From Anagrus nilaparvatae (lineage: Eukaryota > Arthropoda > Insecta > Hymenoptera > Mymaridae), in contig JAKSXM010000002.1 in the NCBI GenBank assembly GCA_022575985.1, forward strand, positions 16,851,001 to 16,915,000: a stretch of DNA of 64,000 nt, written 5' to 3'. The notes under the pieces were generated by a model. The model was not told where the DNA came from. It made no database searches and saw nothing but the letters and a program-made list of their open reading frames with translations. This document shows positions 28,101-40,100 of the stretch, piece after piece (within the stretch, counting starts at the first letter, position 1; every line of letters starts with the position of its first letter). Both the position numbers and the translations under genes were made by a program.

Positions 28101-31100
28101 GTCTAACAAGGGAAGACTGGAACATTTGGGACGCCAAATTACAATCTATATTTATGAATGACTTTAATATGTTACAAAAACACATAAGGTACCCTCCATT
28201 TATTCCAACACGTCTTTTGGGCCTAGGAACGCAGGACTCAATGTTACTACAATGTTATTATGAAATAGGATTTTGAGCAAGGTTTAGAGGCAAATTTTTA
28301 AATAACGCTATCATCTTGCAATCCAATTAAAATACTTCTGGCTGATCTCATTTTTTTCGTGTAAGTGCCACCTTTCAATCCCCATAAACTGCAATTTTTT
28401 ATCACCGATTCTTTCATAGCTGTATTTTTGGCCTAAAATGACCAAATTCTAAATTGCTGCTAAAATTGTAATGTTTATGATGAAAATAAATTTTACAGAT
28501 CTTAAAAATATTGTACAAGTTTGAAATTTCTAAAACTTTTTTACTCGTCTTTTTAGCTTTAGATATTTCCGAGATATGACTCCACAAAGTCAGTGATAAA
28601 ATACAATTTTTTCCAAATCTTAAATTGAGACTCTGTCTTTAAAATATTCTATCTGCTAAGCGAATAATATAAAAAATGAACGAGTAAAAAATTATTGGAA
28701 ACTCAGAGCTAATAAAAAATTTTTGAGACCTACAAGAAAATTACAATTTCGGAAGCAATTTAAAAATTGGACATTTTGGACCAATAATGGGAATTTGCTT
28801 TATTGACAATAGCAATGAGAGAATCAGTGATGAAAATTGCAGTTTATGGGGATTGAAAGGTGGCACTTCTATGAAAAAAAAATTCATAAAAATATTTTGC
28901 TTCTTACTTTTGCTTAAATTAAAATTACTTAGCTTAGGCTATAAAATTTCATATCGCAATTTTTATGGCCCGAAAGTTTAAAAAAATATAAAAGAGTAGA
29001 TTCATTAGGAATATTATATCAAAATCAAATAAATTTTAATCTCAAACCTTTTTTCTGGACCCCAAAAGCGCAGGTACAGATAATAACTCGTGATTATAAG
29101 AAATAAGGCTTAACTTAGTTTTAACTTTTAAGTATACTTTAATTTATTAAAATTTAAAAATCATTCTTAAAATATATTTTTCAATCTATTCAAATCAATC
29201 ATTCTATAAAAGGTTTTAAAACAATCTAATATTTTAAAATAAGCGAAGATTAAAATTTTAAGAAGAATTGTGTTTTTTAATTTTAAACAACGCTTTGGAG
29301 ATCCTCAGTAGTACCGTTCTAGGGGGCGCCAGACTCACATATCATGACGAATTCGAAGGTTTAAAGGTCCAAAGTGCGTAGCGCCGAGTTCCTGTGAATC
29401 GCTTTAGGTAAAATAAATATTTCTAGATAAGGTTATGAATGTTTTTATGAAAGAGGATAATATTGACGGCCTCTCAAAATTGCAAAAAGACATTATATTA
29501 CCCGCTAGTAAATTAAAAAACATTCTTAACCTCATCACAGCGATGGAAAATGGAAACATTTCGACACTCGCGGCTCTATTCATCGTACTTTCATAAAAAT
29601 TTTTTTATTTTTCTTTGAAATTAATATAATTTCTTTGAGAAGTGTGAAAAATTAGAATTAGTAATTTTTGCATTTTTAAGGGTAAGTTTAGAGTTGCAGG
29701 ACCTCAATTTTCATAATCAGCGACCTAAAAATGTATATTGAAAGTAGTCTCTATTTAAAACACTAGATTTAACTGCGCTTCGCGCAGAGACTACATTTTC
29801 TGTATTAAACTTCTGTTCAGTAAGAAACATTTAAATTCATTAAAGTTATTTTTATCATGATAATAACTTTTTTATACTTAAGAAATATTACGAATTAACT
29901 ATTGTGACTGTAATTTATATTGATTAGGAATTTACATAGACGAATAAACATCATGAAAAAAGATTTCCTTAACATATATTCCTTTACCTCGATATTTTTT
30001 TGAATAAAATTTTTAAAAATCACAATTTTCACATTTAAAATACATTGTTTTTTATTTGTAATGTATTTTAAATGTGAAAATTGCGATTTTTAAAAATTTT
30101 ATTTTGATAAAATCAAGTGTTCTGGGACTTCTACAATTTTGGGGATCAGTTTTTATATGTCTAAAAATCATTTTCTATCTGTTTAGTAGTGTTTAAAAAA
30201 AATTTTCAGCACATTAAAAAATTAGAAAGCTGAAATTTCAATATTCCCATGTTATTTAAATGGGAAAATTGAGGCGATTACAGGCACGTGTATTTGCAAA
30301 GCAAAAGCAAAATCCTTGGAGCTGGGGACTTTTTAAGACCAAAAGTTCACAAAAAAACCTGGGGAGTAAAATTTTTCTACAAAGCATTTTAAAAATTGGT
30401 CATTTTTGGCCGAAAATGACCATTTGGTTAATTGGCTACAGTGATGAAAGAATTAGTGATAATAAATTGCGGTTTACGGCGTATGAAAGGTGATACTTAA
30501 ACCAAAAAAATGAGACAAATCAGAAGAGTTTTGGTTAACTTTCGAGGTTTTGGCGTTTCATTGAAAATTACTAAAAAATCCTATTTTATAACATTGAGCC
30601 CTGCGTTTCTAGACCCAAAAGGCCCATTGGAAGGAACGGAAGGTAGTCGGCATTATTTTTTCAACATAACAAACTCATCCATAACCATTTGGTGTAATTC
30701 GGTGTTCCAAATGTATTGAACTCCCCTTGTAAGTCCCTTGATTTATGCCCCTTAAATACTAAACAATTTAGCTATAACAATGTACACAGTTACTGCTGCG
30801 ATCAACACGTCCATTTTAAGGAAAAAAAGGATAAATTGCAACGTTTCACCTCACGTTTTGAATGAGCTATAATGCCTCAATTATTAGGTTTTTTCTGGTT
30901 CATAAATATGCATTACTGAATTTCAAATTTTTCGCACTACTCAAAGAAATAATATTGAATTCTAAGAAAAATAAAAAAAATTTCATGAAAGTATGATTAA
31001 CACGGCTGCGAGGGTCGAATTGTTTCCATTTTCCATCACTTCATTTAGAAACATTTATCTTTTCCAAATGCGTTTACAGGACTTGTAAACCTTTTCATTT

Positions 31101-34100
31101 GGCAAAATAATCATTTCTGCGAGCTGGTTCAGAATGCAGTATTATAAGTCTTTTTCAAAACACTAAATAACAAAAAAAAATTTTCCACTTATATAAAACT
31201 TTAATTGAAAATAATTACAAATTATATAAAATTTGTCCAGTTTTAAGGCAGTTGCATCGCGAATTTTCCAAATTAAGATATAATATATGGTTTTGTTGCT
31301 GAAATTCTTAGGATTCCAATGGTTTATTGGCTAAAATTTTAAGACTTTTGAATTACAAAACACAAAACTTAAGATACGTGCTTATATTATAAGGTACAAT
31401 GGGAAAAAAATTCGGTTGCGCTAACTATTATTTAAACTATTATTTACACTGTTAAAAATATTAAATTTAATAAAATATAAAGGAAAGTTAAAAAAAAAAT
31501 TACCAAGTTGGTTTTCGCGCGCCGCAGTATTTAGCTTAAATGATTTTTAACATGGAACATGTTTATAGGCGGGGGGAGGGGGTACTTCAAGCATATCATT
31601 TAGGGGGGGGGGCTCAAATGTACCATATTTGGAGGGGACTCAAATGTGCCATATTTGGGAGGGGGATCAATAGACTTAGAATATTTTTGATTTAGGGACT
31701 TAGAATAATCCGGGTTTAGGGAATTAGAATAATTCGGGTTTAGGGACTTAGTATAATACGCGTTTAGGGAATCAGAGTAGTTTGGGTTTAGAATCTTAAC
31801 ATTTAGTAAATGTTCCGCTCTGTCGAAATTTGTCTAACACCTTTAATTAGCAAAAATTACCCCTCAGGTGTTTTTAGCAATACTCACGAATTCTGATGAG
31901 ATTTAGCCTATTACATAAGTTGATGAAGCTGTTTATTACAAATTTAAGGGTTTCATGAATGAAAAAAGGAGCGAATCACCTTAAAGTGGGAAAAATACCC
32001 CTTGTGGTTGGTGATTTTTCAATATTCGCAAATCATAATAAAATTTTGTCATTATAGAACATTTTTTAGGTTGCTGATCTCGAATTTTGGGGAAATTTAT
32101 GTGCAAAATCTGTCGAGCACCCTTAAATTAGCATATAAAACGCCCGTTTTTAGCGGTGATTTTTTGATATTCGTAAACATACTGGAGGCAAAATTTTTTT
32201 TAGGATTTGCGAATACAGAAAAGTCGCCCCTAATAAGAGGTGCTTTTCTCGATTTAAGGGTGGTTAGCCAATTTTTTATGTCCGGGATCTGTATATTCGT
32301 GGTTAGAAGGTCTAAAAACCTATGTAATGGGCTAAATCTTATTTCAGTTTGCGTTTATAGCAAAAGCACCCTTAATGAAGGGTGATTTTTGCTAATTTAA
32401 GGATGTTAGACAAATTTTGCACGAGCAAACCTGGATTTTCGGAACTAGCAACCCCGAAAACCTTTAGTATACCTTTTCTCATCTTGATTGCCAAAAACAA
32501 TCGCAAAACCGTGATTTGACTGGAGTATTTTCTATAACTTAAACTCTTGAAATTTTTGCCGATATTCGACTAAAAGTCTAATTAAAATAAATTCTTAGCA
32601 ATTTCATTTACAAAACCGTAAATCACTGTATTCTGGAAAATCCTTAGATTCTACCGTAATTTTGTTCTAAATTCAATAACACAAGAATTCATGATTTACT
32701 TACATGCCATTAAACAAATCTTCACTAGCATCAATAACGCATTGTCCAGTGTAGTAAAAATAAAATGTCTGTATCAATAAATCCACAAATAAAATTCCAA
32801 ATTTTATGGTTTGTTTCATGTCATCTTTTATAAAAACCTGTCAAAAAAAATGTTTTTTCTTTATATTTGTTTAGAGAATTTTTAAGTAGAAAATTCGAAT
32901 TTCGATGCAAATCACGTGTTATATCTTATTAATTTACAATTTCGGATACAACGAAAATAGCTTGTTGATACTTAGTTATGATACATAATTATGATGATAA
33001 TTTAAAGTCAAAGTTGCAATTTAAGGTTAATCTTATTCTTAAAAAAGTTGAATTCTTATAAAGAAAATCAACTTTTACCACTTATCTCGGAAACCTACGA
33101 AGCAACAGGGAAGAGTAAAGAAATTTTTGGAAAATGGAAGCTTGAACAAAATTTATCAAAAACGAATAAAATTATCTTAATAATTACTATTTTAGCAAAT
33201 ATTTAAAATTTGTTCATTTTGGCCAAAAATAGGCATTCAGTTTGATGACTATCGCTGATTATTGAAACTTTTTTTTAATTTACATTATCTTCTTACATAA
33301 ATTATAAAATAGGATAGTTGCTTAAACCATGCCAAGACGGATTATTGAACAGTGCCGAGTTGGACCGCCTGGCATGTGCCAAGTTGGACTAACAATCGGG
33401 ACTTATTTCATAGATGTGTCGAGTATGTAGTCACCCGGAAATAATTTCACGAATTAAAAAATCTTAAATTTATAACAGTTGGTTTTCGATCCTAAGAGAT
33501 GTTGATCATGGGGTCAAGACACTACACATAAAACTATTATGCTCTTACATTTTTCAATATTTGTTGAATAATTTATAAAAAATGTTAATTTTCATTTTAG
33601 AGTTTAGAAACAAAATTTAGTTGTAGTTTTATTACCATAATGAATATTAATATCACTTACCATGTAAGAACTCAGGGTAAGCAAAAGGAGAGACAAAATC
33701 ATTAGAATCCCAAATGTTGGATTAAACAGTTGGTTAAAATCATCCATAAGCCTAAAAAATAAACCCATTTTATTTAACTGGAAATTCTATATTTGTTAGA
33801 GTGATCGTTCTCCTACAAGTCCCCACCTACATGCGACATCTAGCCGGTCAGTCAGTCTGTACTGTACAGTTGAACGATACGTATCACGTGTTATTTGTCG
33901 TGTCTTAATTTCACGTTTTGTAATATTTAAATAAATAGATGTGTTAATTAACTGATGAGCAAATAGATGTGTTTTAATAAACTTTATTATTAATAAATAA
34001 ATAAGTGTGTATTACTTAATTATTAAAACCACGCTCTGCAAACCTTTATATATTCTATCAATATTATTTATTATTATTTATTTATATTAATAAAGGCTAA

Positions 34101-37100
34101 ATAATTATTTACAAACACATTTATGTTGAAAAGTTTTGATTTATACAAATAATATTAATAATTATTCCGTCAATGTGGACTTAATTTTTTAATCATTTTG
34201 TATATGATACTACATATCATTTTGTATATGTAGTGACTGTGATAACATATACATAGGCCAAACAAGAAGAAAATTTTACAAAAGATACATTGAACATTTA
34301 CCTAAAAATGATATTTTCAAATGTACCTCCAATTTTGCTCTACATCTAATGAACCATAATCATTCTGATAACATCAATTTTAAGGACAACTGTATTCCAA
34401 TACATGTTTGTAGCAAAGGGAGAATAATGGATGCTTTGGAGGAAATCGAAATATACAAGCAAATAAAATAAGATCCTAAAATTCTACTTAATTACAAGCT
34501 AAATTTCAAATCACATTGCTTATATACATAGTATTAAGGTAGACTTCCACTTCGGGGAAAATCGTTTGGTCAAAATTTTTTTATTCTTTTTTTTAATAGT
34601 AAAACTATCAAAGAATATATAAAAAAAATTTTTATAAAGATCCAAACATTCTTTATACTATTTTAATCCTCTTTTCCAAAGCGACTCGCATTGCGTCCTA
34701 CATAAAAAAAAATGTTTAAACGCGTTTTTCTCGAAACTACATTTTTGTACCTGGTGCGACTCCTTACAAAAAATTACTTGGTCCGATTATCTCCAAATTT
34801 TGGCCACATACTTTACATATGTGTAGTTTTCGCGTGAAGTAAAATTTTGCAAAAATTTTAATTTTTTCATATTTTTTTTGCAAAAAAACGAGAAAAAAAA
34901 ATTATTTTTTTTACTTTTTTTTTCAAATTTTCATAACTTTTCTTTTTTTGGCCAAAGTTAAAAATTTTAGTTCACGCGATAACTATACTCATATTAATTA
35001 TAATTTTATTTTTTTTTTTTTTGTACATGCTGCCAAACTTTAGTTATCAATCGAACCATCAGCTTATTCTGATGAAAACACGTCAACTTCAAGCTAAAGT
35101 TTTATACATAAAAAAAAAAATTAATTAAAAAAAAATTATTTTTAAATACTCTTTTTGTGTGTTTATTCACCCCAAAAAAAATATTTCCATTGTCTCTTAC
35201 CGTTTTCCTTTAAAATAATTTTTAATTTTCACTCAAATACCGAGCGCGCGAAGTGGAAGTCTACCTTAAACAATAATATTTCTTAAACCTTTTAAATTTA
35301 AATTCAGTGTAAAACACGCCACGAGTGTAAACTTAAATACTTTATGTAAAATGTGAGTTTTGTGTTCAAATATGTACTTATCTCTAAGAAAAATCTAATG
35401 TGTTTTTTAAAAAACTTTTTTATTCCTCAATTAAATGTTTATATATGATCAAATTCATCTGATGATGACAACTATGTTGTTGAAACGCGTCATGTAAAAT
35501 TACAATTTACAACGTTTTTAAAAAATTAAGTCCACATTGACGGAATAATTATTAATATTATTTGTATAAATAAAAACTTTTCAACATAAATGTGTTTGTA
35601 AATAATTATTTAGCCAAATTTATTAATATAAATAAATAATAATTAATTTAGTGGCTTGGATACCAAACTAATAATAATTTTTGATTGTTACAACATCTAT
35701 CTATATTATTTGATTGCAGCCTTAAGGCTCACACATTGAGTGGGGTAGAAGTGGTGGTTTTCGCCACCCTTTAGACAATTCGAAATTAAACTGTAACTGG
35801 AATTCCAGCTACGAAAAATGGGTTTTTTTACGTCAAAGGCGTCATATAAAACAAAAATAGATATTTTAAGAAGAATAATTTAAATTTTTTATACTTTTTA
35901 AAAGTTGTGTAAATTGATATTGATTCTAAATTTCTATGGAATTTTGAACTTAAATTATTTTTTTATTATATTTTTATAAATTATTTTTTTTTTTAAATTA
36001 AGTCCAAATAAAAACAACAATATTTGACCGAGTGAATAAACGAGGTATAATTAATTTAAAGAGAACCAAAATTTTAACATTATGAATTAACTTTGTAGCA
36101 GATGTAAGGTAGAATGTTTAAAAATCTAGAAAGTAGAAAAATTATTTAGGTTAAGGTAAGTCATTTATAATTAAGACTGGGTTAAGTAATCGAAGAAAAA
36201 TTTAAATAATTGCAATAACTATGTAAGTATGGCAATAAAATTAATCTTGTCAGATGGATTAATTTTTGGTATAAAGCCTTAATTTTTAAACATATATTTT
36301 TGTCTTTGTTTTAATTATTAATTTAATTACTTGAAAGCACGTTGGTGTTGAATGATGCATTTAATAGTTTTCTTATATCTCTTCTCTTGTGACTGGGAAG
36401 TTTTTAAAGCGTCCTTTATTTGAAACCTGCATTAAAAATTCATTTAAGTATTATAGTAGTAAGATTTTAGTAGGAATTTATTATGAATAATAAATGCGAT
36501 CTTTTTGGAACAAGATATTTCTTTAATGTTTTTACATCGACGTTTCGGAGATCTGTGTCTCCCTTTTCAAGATCTAAAAAATACAATGCATACAATTTAT
36601 ATAAACAATTTTTTACAAAATTTTTTTATTACAGAAAAACTAAATTTTCAAATTAAATAAATATATAATAATTAACTTACGAAAATTTTAAAAAATATCT
36701 TTTTGAATTAGAAACATAATATTATACAATAAACATTATAAAAATTTTTTTAAAAAAATTTTTTATATATTTATAGAAAACAATAATAAACTGTAATTTT
36801 AGTTATAAGAGTTTCTGTTCTCACTGCTAATGAAGTACTAAAATCTATTAAATTGAAAAAGTTTAAAGGTTCACCGATTCATACGTTAACAAAAATTTTT
36901 TATTATTAGACAAAGAGAAAAAAGTTTTTTTATATATTGAAAGAATTTGAGTAAGATAAACAAAATTGATATTTTTTTTAATTACTAATGTATAGGAATC
37001 AAGGGTTAAGAGTTTATAGCTCAAGTACCTAGAAATTACATAAAGTATATAAATTTAAAGATCTTATGTCACAGCTGTAATTTTACGTAGCGCTAATGAG

Positions 37101-40100
37101 AGAGAAATATTTTTTTCTTTGATATTTTTTTTTAACGTATTTTTAAACTATTTTTTATATAAAAAACGCGAAACAAAGTTTTAAAATCGTTATAAAAAAG
37201 CAAAACAGCAAAAACAACAAAAACAAATTTTTTATTTAAAAATATTATTAAAATATTAAATCATTTATTCGTTTTATTGTATTATCGTCTAAATTTTTTA
37301 TATTATCTAATTAGGAAAGTTTTTTATTAATTAAATCTATAGTATTTTTGTAATAATATTTCAGGTTTTGAGTGTCTTGCATACGGTTAAGTGTTGACTT
37401 ACAGTCGTGTATATGGAGCATTTCAGAAAACAGTCTCCGGTATAACTTTTTTTGTTGATCAAGTATTTTTATTGATTTTAAATTAAAATTTATTTTATGT
37501 TTTTTTGACTTCCTGTGGATATGAAATATTGAGTCTTTTTTCGATTTTTATATGCTTTTTTGTGTTCATTAACACGTTTGTAAAGTTTTCTACTAGTTTG
37601 GCCTATGTAGGCAAATTTACAATCTCTGCATTTAATTTTATAAACTACGTTATTTATTTCAGATTTACTTATGTAGGATTCGGGTCAACCTGAAGATAAT
37701 TATTAATTAATTATTGATTATAATTTGATTTAATTTTACATTGTATTTTTATGTTGTATGAGAATCTTTCTAGAAGTAGTTGTACGTTAAAGTCAAGATG
37801 TTTCCGGTGTCATATGGTGTGTTTTCTGTAGTGTCTGTATCGTATGATATTTTAATGTATGGTAGTTTCTAGGTCTTAATTGTCGTTAGTTTTTATAGAA
37901 AGAATGAATGTTAAGTAGCTAGAAAATTCGAGAATAGAATGATCTAGAAAGAATATTAAAATGTATAAAAGCTGCAGGATTTTGGTCGTGGAAGTCAGTT
38001 GTTGTTCAGCAGTTGTTCGTCAGTTGAACTGTATGCAGCATGTAGTCTGTTGTATGTCGTTTGTAGCACTTAAAATAGTAATGTTAAAAATGTAGTCTTT
38101 AAATTGAATGTTGCTGTATCAATAAATACGTTGTGTTGTTTTATTTTTTAAATTAAATAAAAATTGTTGCTAATTATTTGAAAATACTAAGCCCATTCCT
38201 ACAAATTGGGGGCCCATACCGGAATAGCAATATTCCAAGTACGGAAAAGGTCTAGTGTTTTCAAAGGTGAAAATAAGTTACTGAAGTGCATAAGGCCACA
38301 AGGAGGTGAAAGTCTTATCAGTGACTATGGTGCAGCAGTACCTTGGAGTAGATGCATAGAAATTTTTATCTTGGATGCTGGTGGTCCTAAGGAGAAGGCG
38401 ACGTTGCAGAAATTTGCAGTTCCGGAAAGGTGCTCCGACAGGTGAGGGCGTTGCAGAAATTTGCAGTTCCGGAAAGGTGCTTCGACAGGTGAGGGCAACT
38501 ACGCAGGAGGTAGTTCCCATTGAAGAAATTCAAGGTTCCCGTAGGAGGTGGATACCGAAAGGAGTAACTGGAAGCTGCAGGTTACAAGCAATAGTCAAGA
38601 AGAATTTGAAAACTGCAGGAGGCGGCAGCTGTGCATTAGTAGTAAAGAAACAAGAAGTATAGTTGAATATAAACGGAGGTAAGCGAAGATATTTACATAA
38701 GGACTTATACGACGGCATTCTGAAGAGCCTTAAAGTAGCGGGAAAATTGATGTCAAGAAGAGTTCAACCCTCATGTATAGCAAAATTATTTGTCGTAAAA
38801 GTGCAACGGGAAAGGAGTACAACGAAAGGGTTAAAGAAGAGTAGCTTAGTTATTTGAAAGGAGTAGAAATCTGGAAAACGCAGGCGGCGATTTCCGTAGA
38901 TTAGATATTAAGAAGAAAATGAGGACATTGGTGGTCCTAATCAAAGGCGTAATCAAGGAGTACACGGGAGCAGATGTACTGATAGGTAACGGAAGCTATG
39001 CAGGTGGTAGTTTCCATAAAGGTGCTTTGGGTATTGCGTAGGTGGTAATTCCTATAAAAAAAAAAAAAAAAAAAAGTTATGGTTTTTACAGGTGGTAATT
39101 ACCGTAACCGAAGGACATGGAGGCTACGTAGGTGGTGGTCCCCATAATGGAGCTTTGGGCATTGCGTAGGTGGCATTTCCCAGAAAGGAGTTTTATGGTT
39201 TTTACAGGTGGTAATTACCGTAAACAAAGGAGATGGAGGCTACGTAGATGGTGGTCCCCATAAAGAAGCTTTGGGCATTGCGTAGGTGGCATTTCCCAGA
39301 AAGGAGATTTATGGTTTTTACAGGTGGTAATTACCGTAATAAAAGGAGATGGAGGCTACGTAGGTGGTGGTCACCATAAAGGAGCTTTGGGCATTGCGCA
39401 GGTGGCATTTCCCATAAAAAGAAGGTCAATCCAGACAATGATGATGCCTGGGATGATGATGGCGAGGAAGGTGTCCACCTGGGGCAGGCGGACAGTCAGG
39501 ACGGCCGAACTGTAGGATTCGGGTCAACCTGAAGATAATTATTAATTAATTATTGATTATAATTTGATTTAATTTTACATTGTATTTTTATGTTGTATGA
39601 GAATCTTTCTAGAAGTAGTTGTACGTTAAAGTCAAGATGTTTCCGGTGTCATATGGTGTGTTTTCTGTAGTGTCTGTATCGTATGATATTTTAATGTATG
39701 GTAGTTTCTAGGTCTTAATTGTCGTTAGTTTTTATAGAAAGAATGAATGTTAAGTAGCTAGAAAATTCGAGAATAGAATGATCTAGAAAGAATATTAAAA
39801 TGTATAAAAGCTGCAGGATTTTGGTCGTGGAAGTCAGTTGTTGTTCAGCAGTTGTTCGTCAGTTGAACTGTATGCAGCATGTAGTCTGTTGTATGTCGTT
39901 TGTAGCACTTAAAATAGTAATGTTAAAAATGTAGTCTTTAAATTGAATGTTGCTGTATCAATAAATACGTTGTGTTGTTTTATTTTTTAAATTAAATAAA
40001 AATTGTTGCTAATTATTTGAAAATACTAAGCCCATTCCTACACTTATTTTATCTTTGCCTAGAGTTATAAGTGTGTTGAACTTGTTAGGGATTTGGTTTA

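Larger units (their letters stand above)
34040..35645. mobile_element. Penelope-like element PLE-3, truncated
   Basis: Inverted ends: the segment about 34040-34200 (with TTCCGTCAATGTGGACTTAA) recurs inverted at about 35510-35645. It contains the GIY-YIG remnant, a nested TTAA MITE and a hammerhead-like motif near the right end. Confidence 0.75.
33795..35696. mobile_element. Probable solo LTR interrupted by PLE-3 (OR-B intron 5)
   Basis: The insert begins TGTTAGAGTGATCG and ends TGATTGTTACAACA, giving TGTT...AACA termini. Unit A near 7110 runs straight across. The stretch 33795-34040 resembles LTR sequence with AATAAA motifs; the remainder is PLE-3. No internal retroviral genes. The LTR reading is inference. 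Confidence 0.5.
37672..40042. mobile_element. Non-autonomous LTR retrotransposon, 2.37 kb, CTTA duplication
   Basis: Two 532-bp LTRs (37672-38203 and 39511-40042) start TGTAGGATTC and end CCCATTCCTACA, with a 4-bp CTTA duplication at both flanks. The 1307-bp interior lacks gag and pol. After the 5' LTR comes ATTGGGGGCCCATACCGG, a possible primer-binding site. Mobilisation in trans is inferred. The LTRs look identical by eye, so insertion is recent. Confidence 0.92.

Noticed and set aside
31660..31790. Interstitial telomere
   Set aside because: Units of about 27 bp contain GGGTTTAGGGA once each and are not a 5-7-bp telomeric array.
32002..32385. 127-codon ORF in OR-B intron 7
   Set aside because: Repeat-derived phrases and no domain; not conserved in unit A.
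38206..39515. Several ORFs inside the LTR element
   Set aside because: They overlap on both strands in tandem repeat DNA and show no gag, protease, RT or integrase motif.
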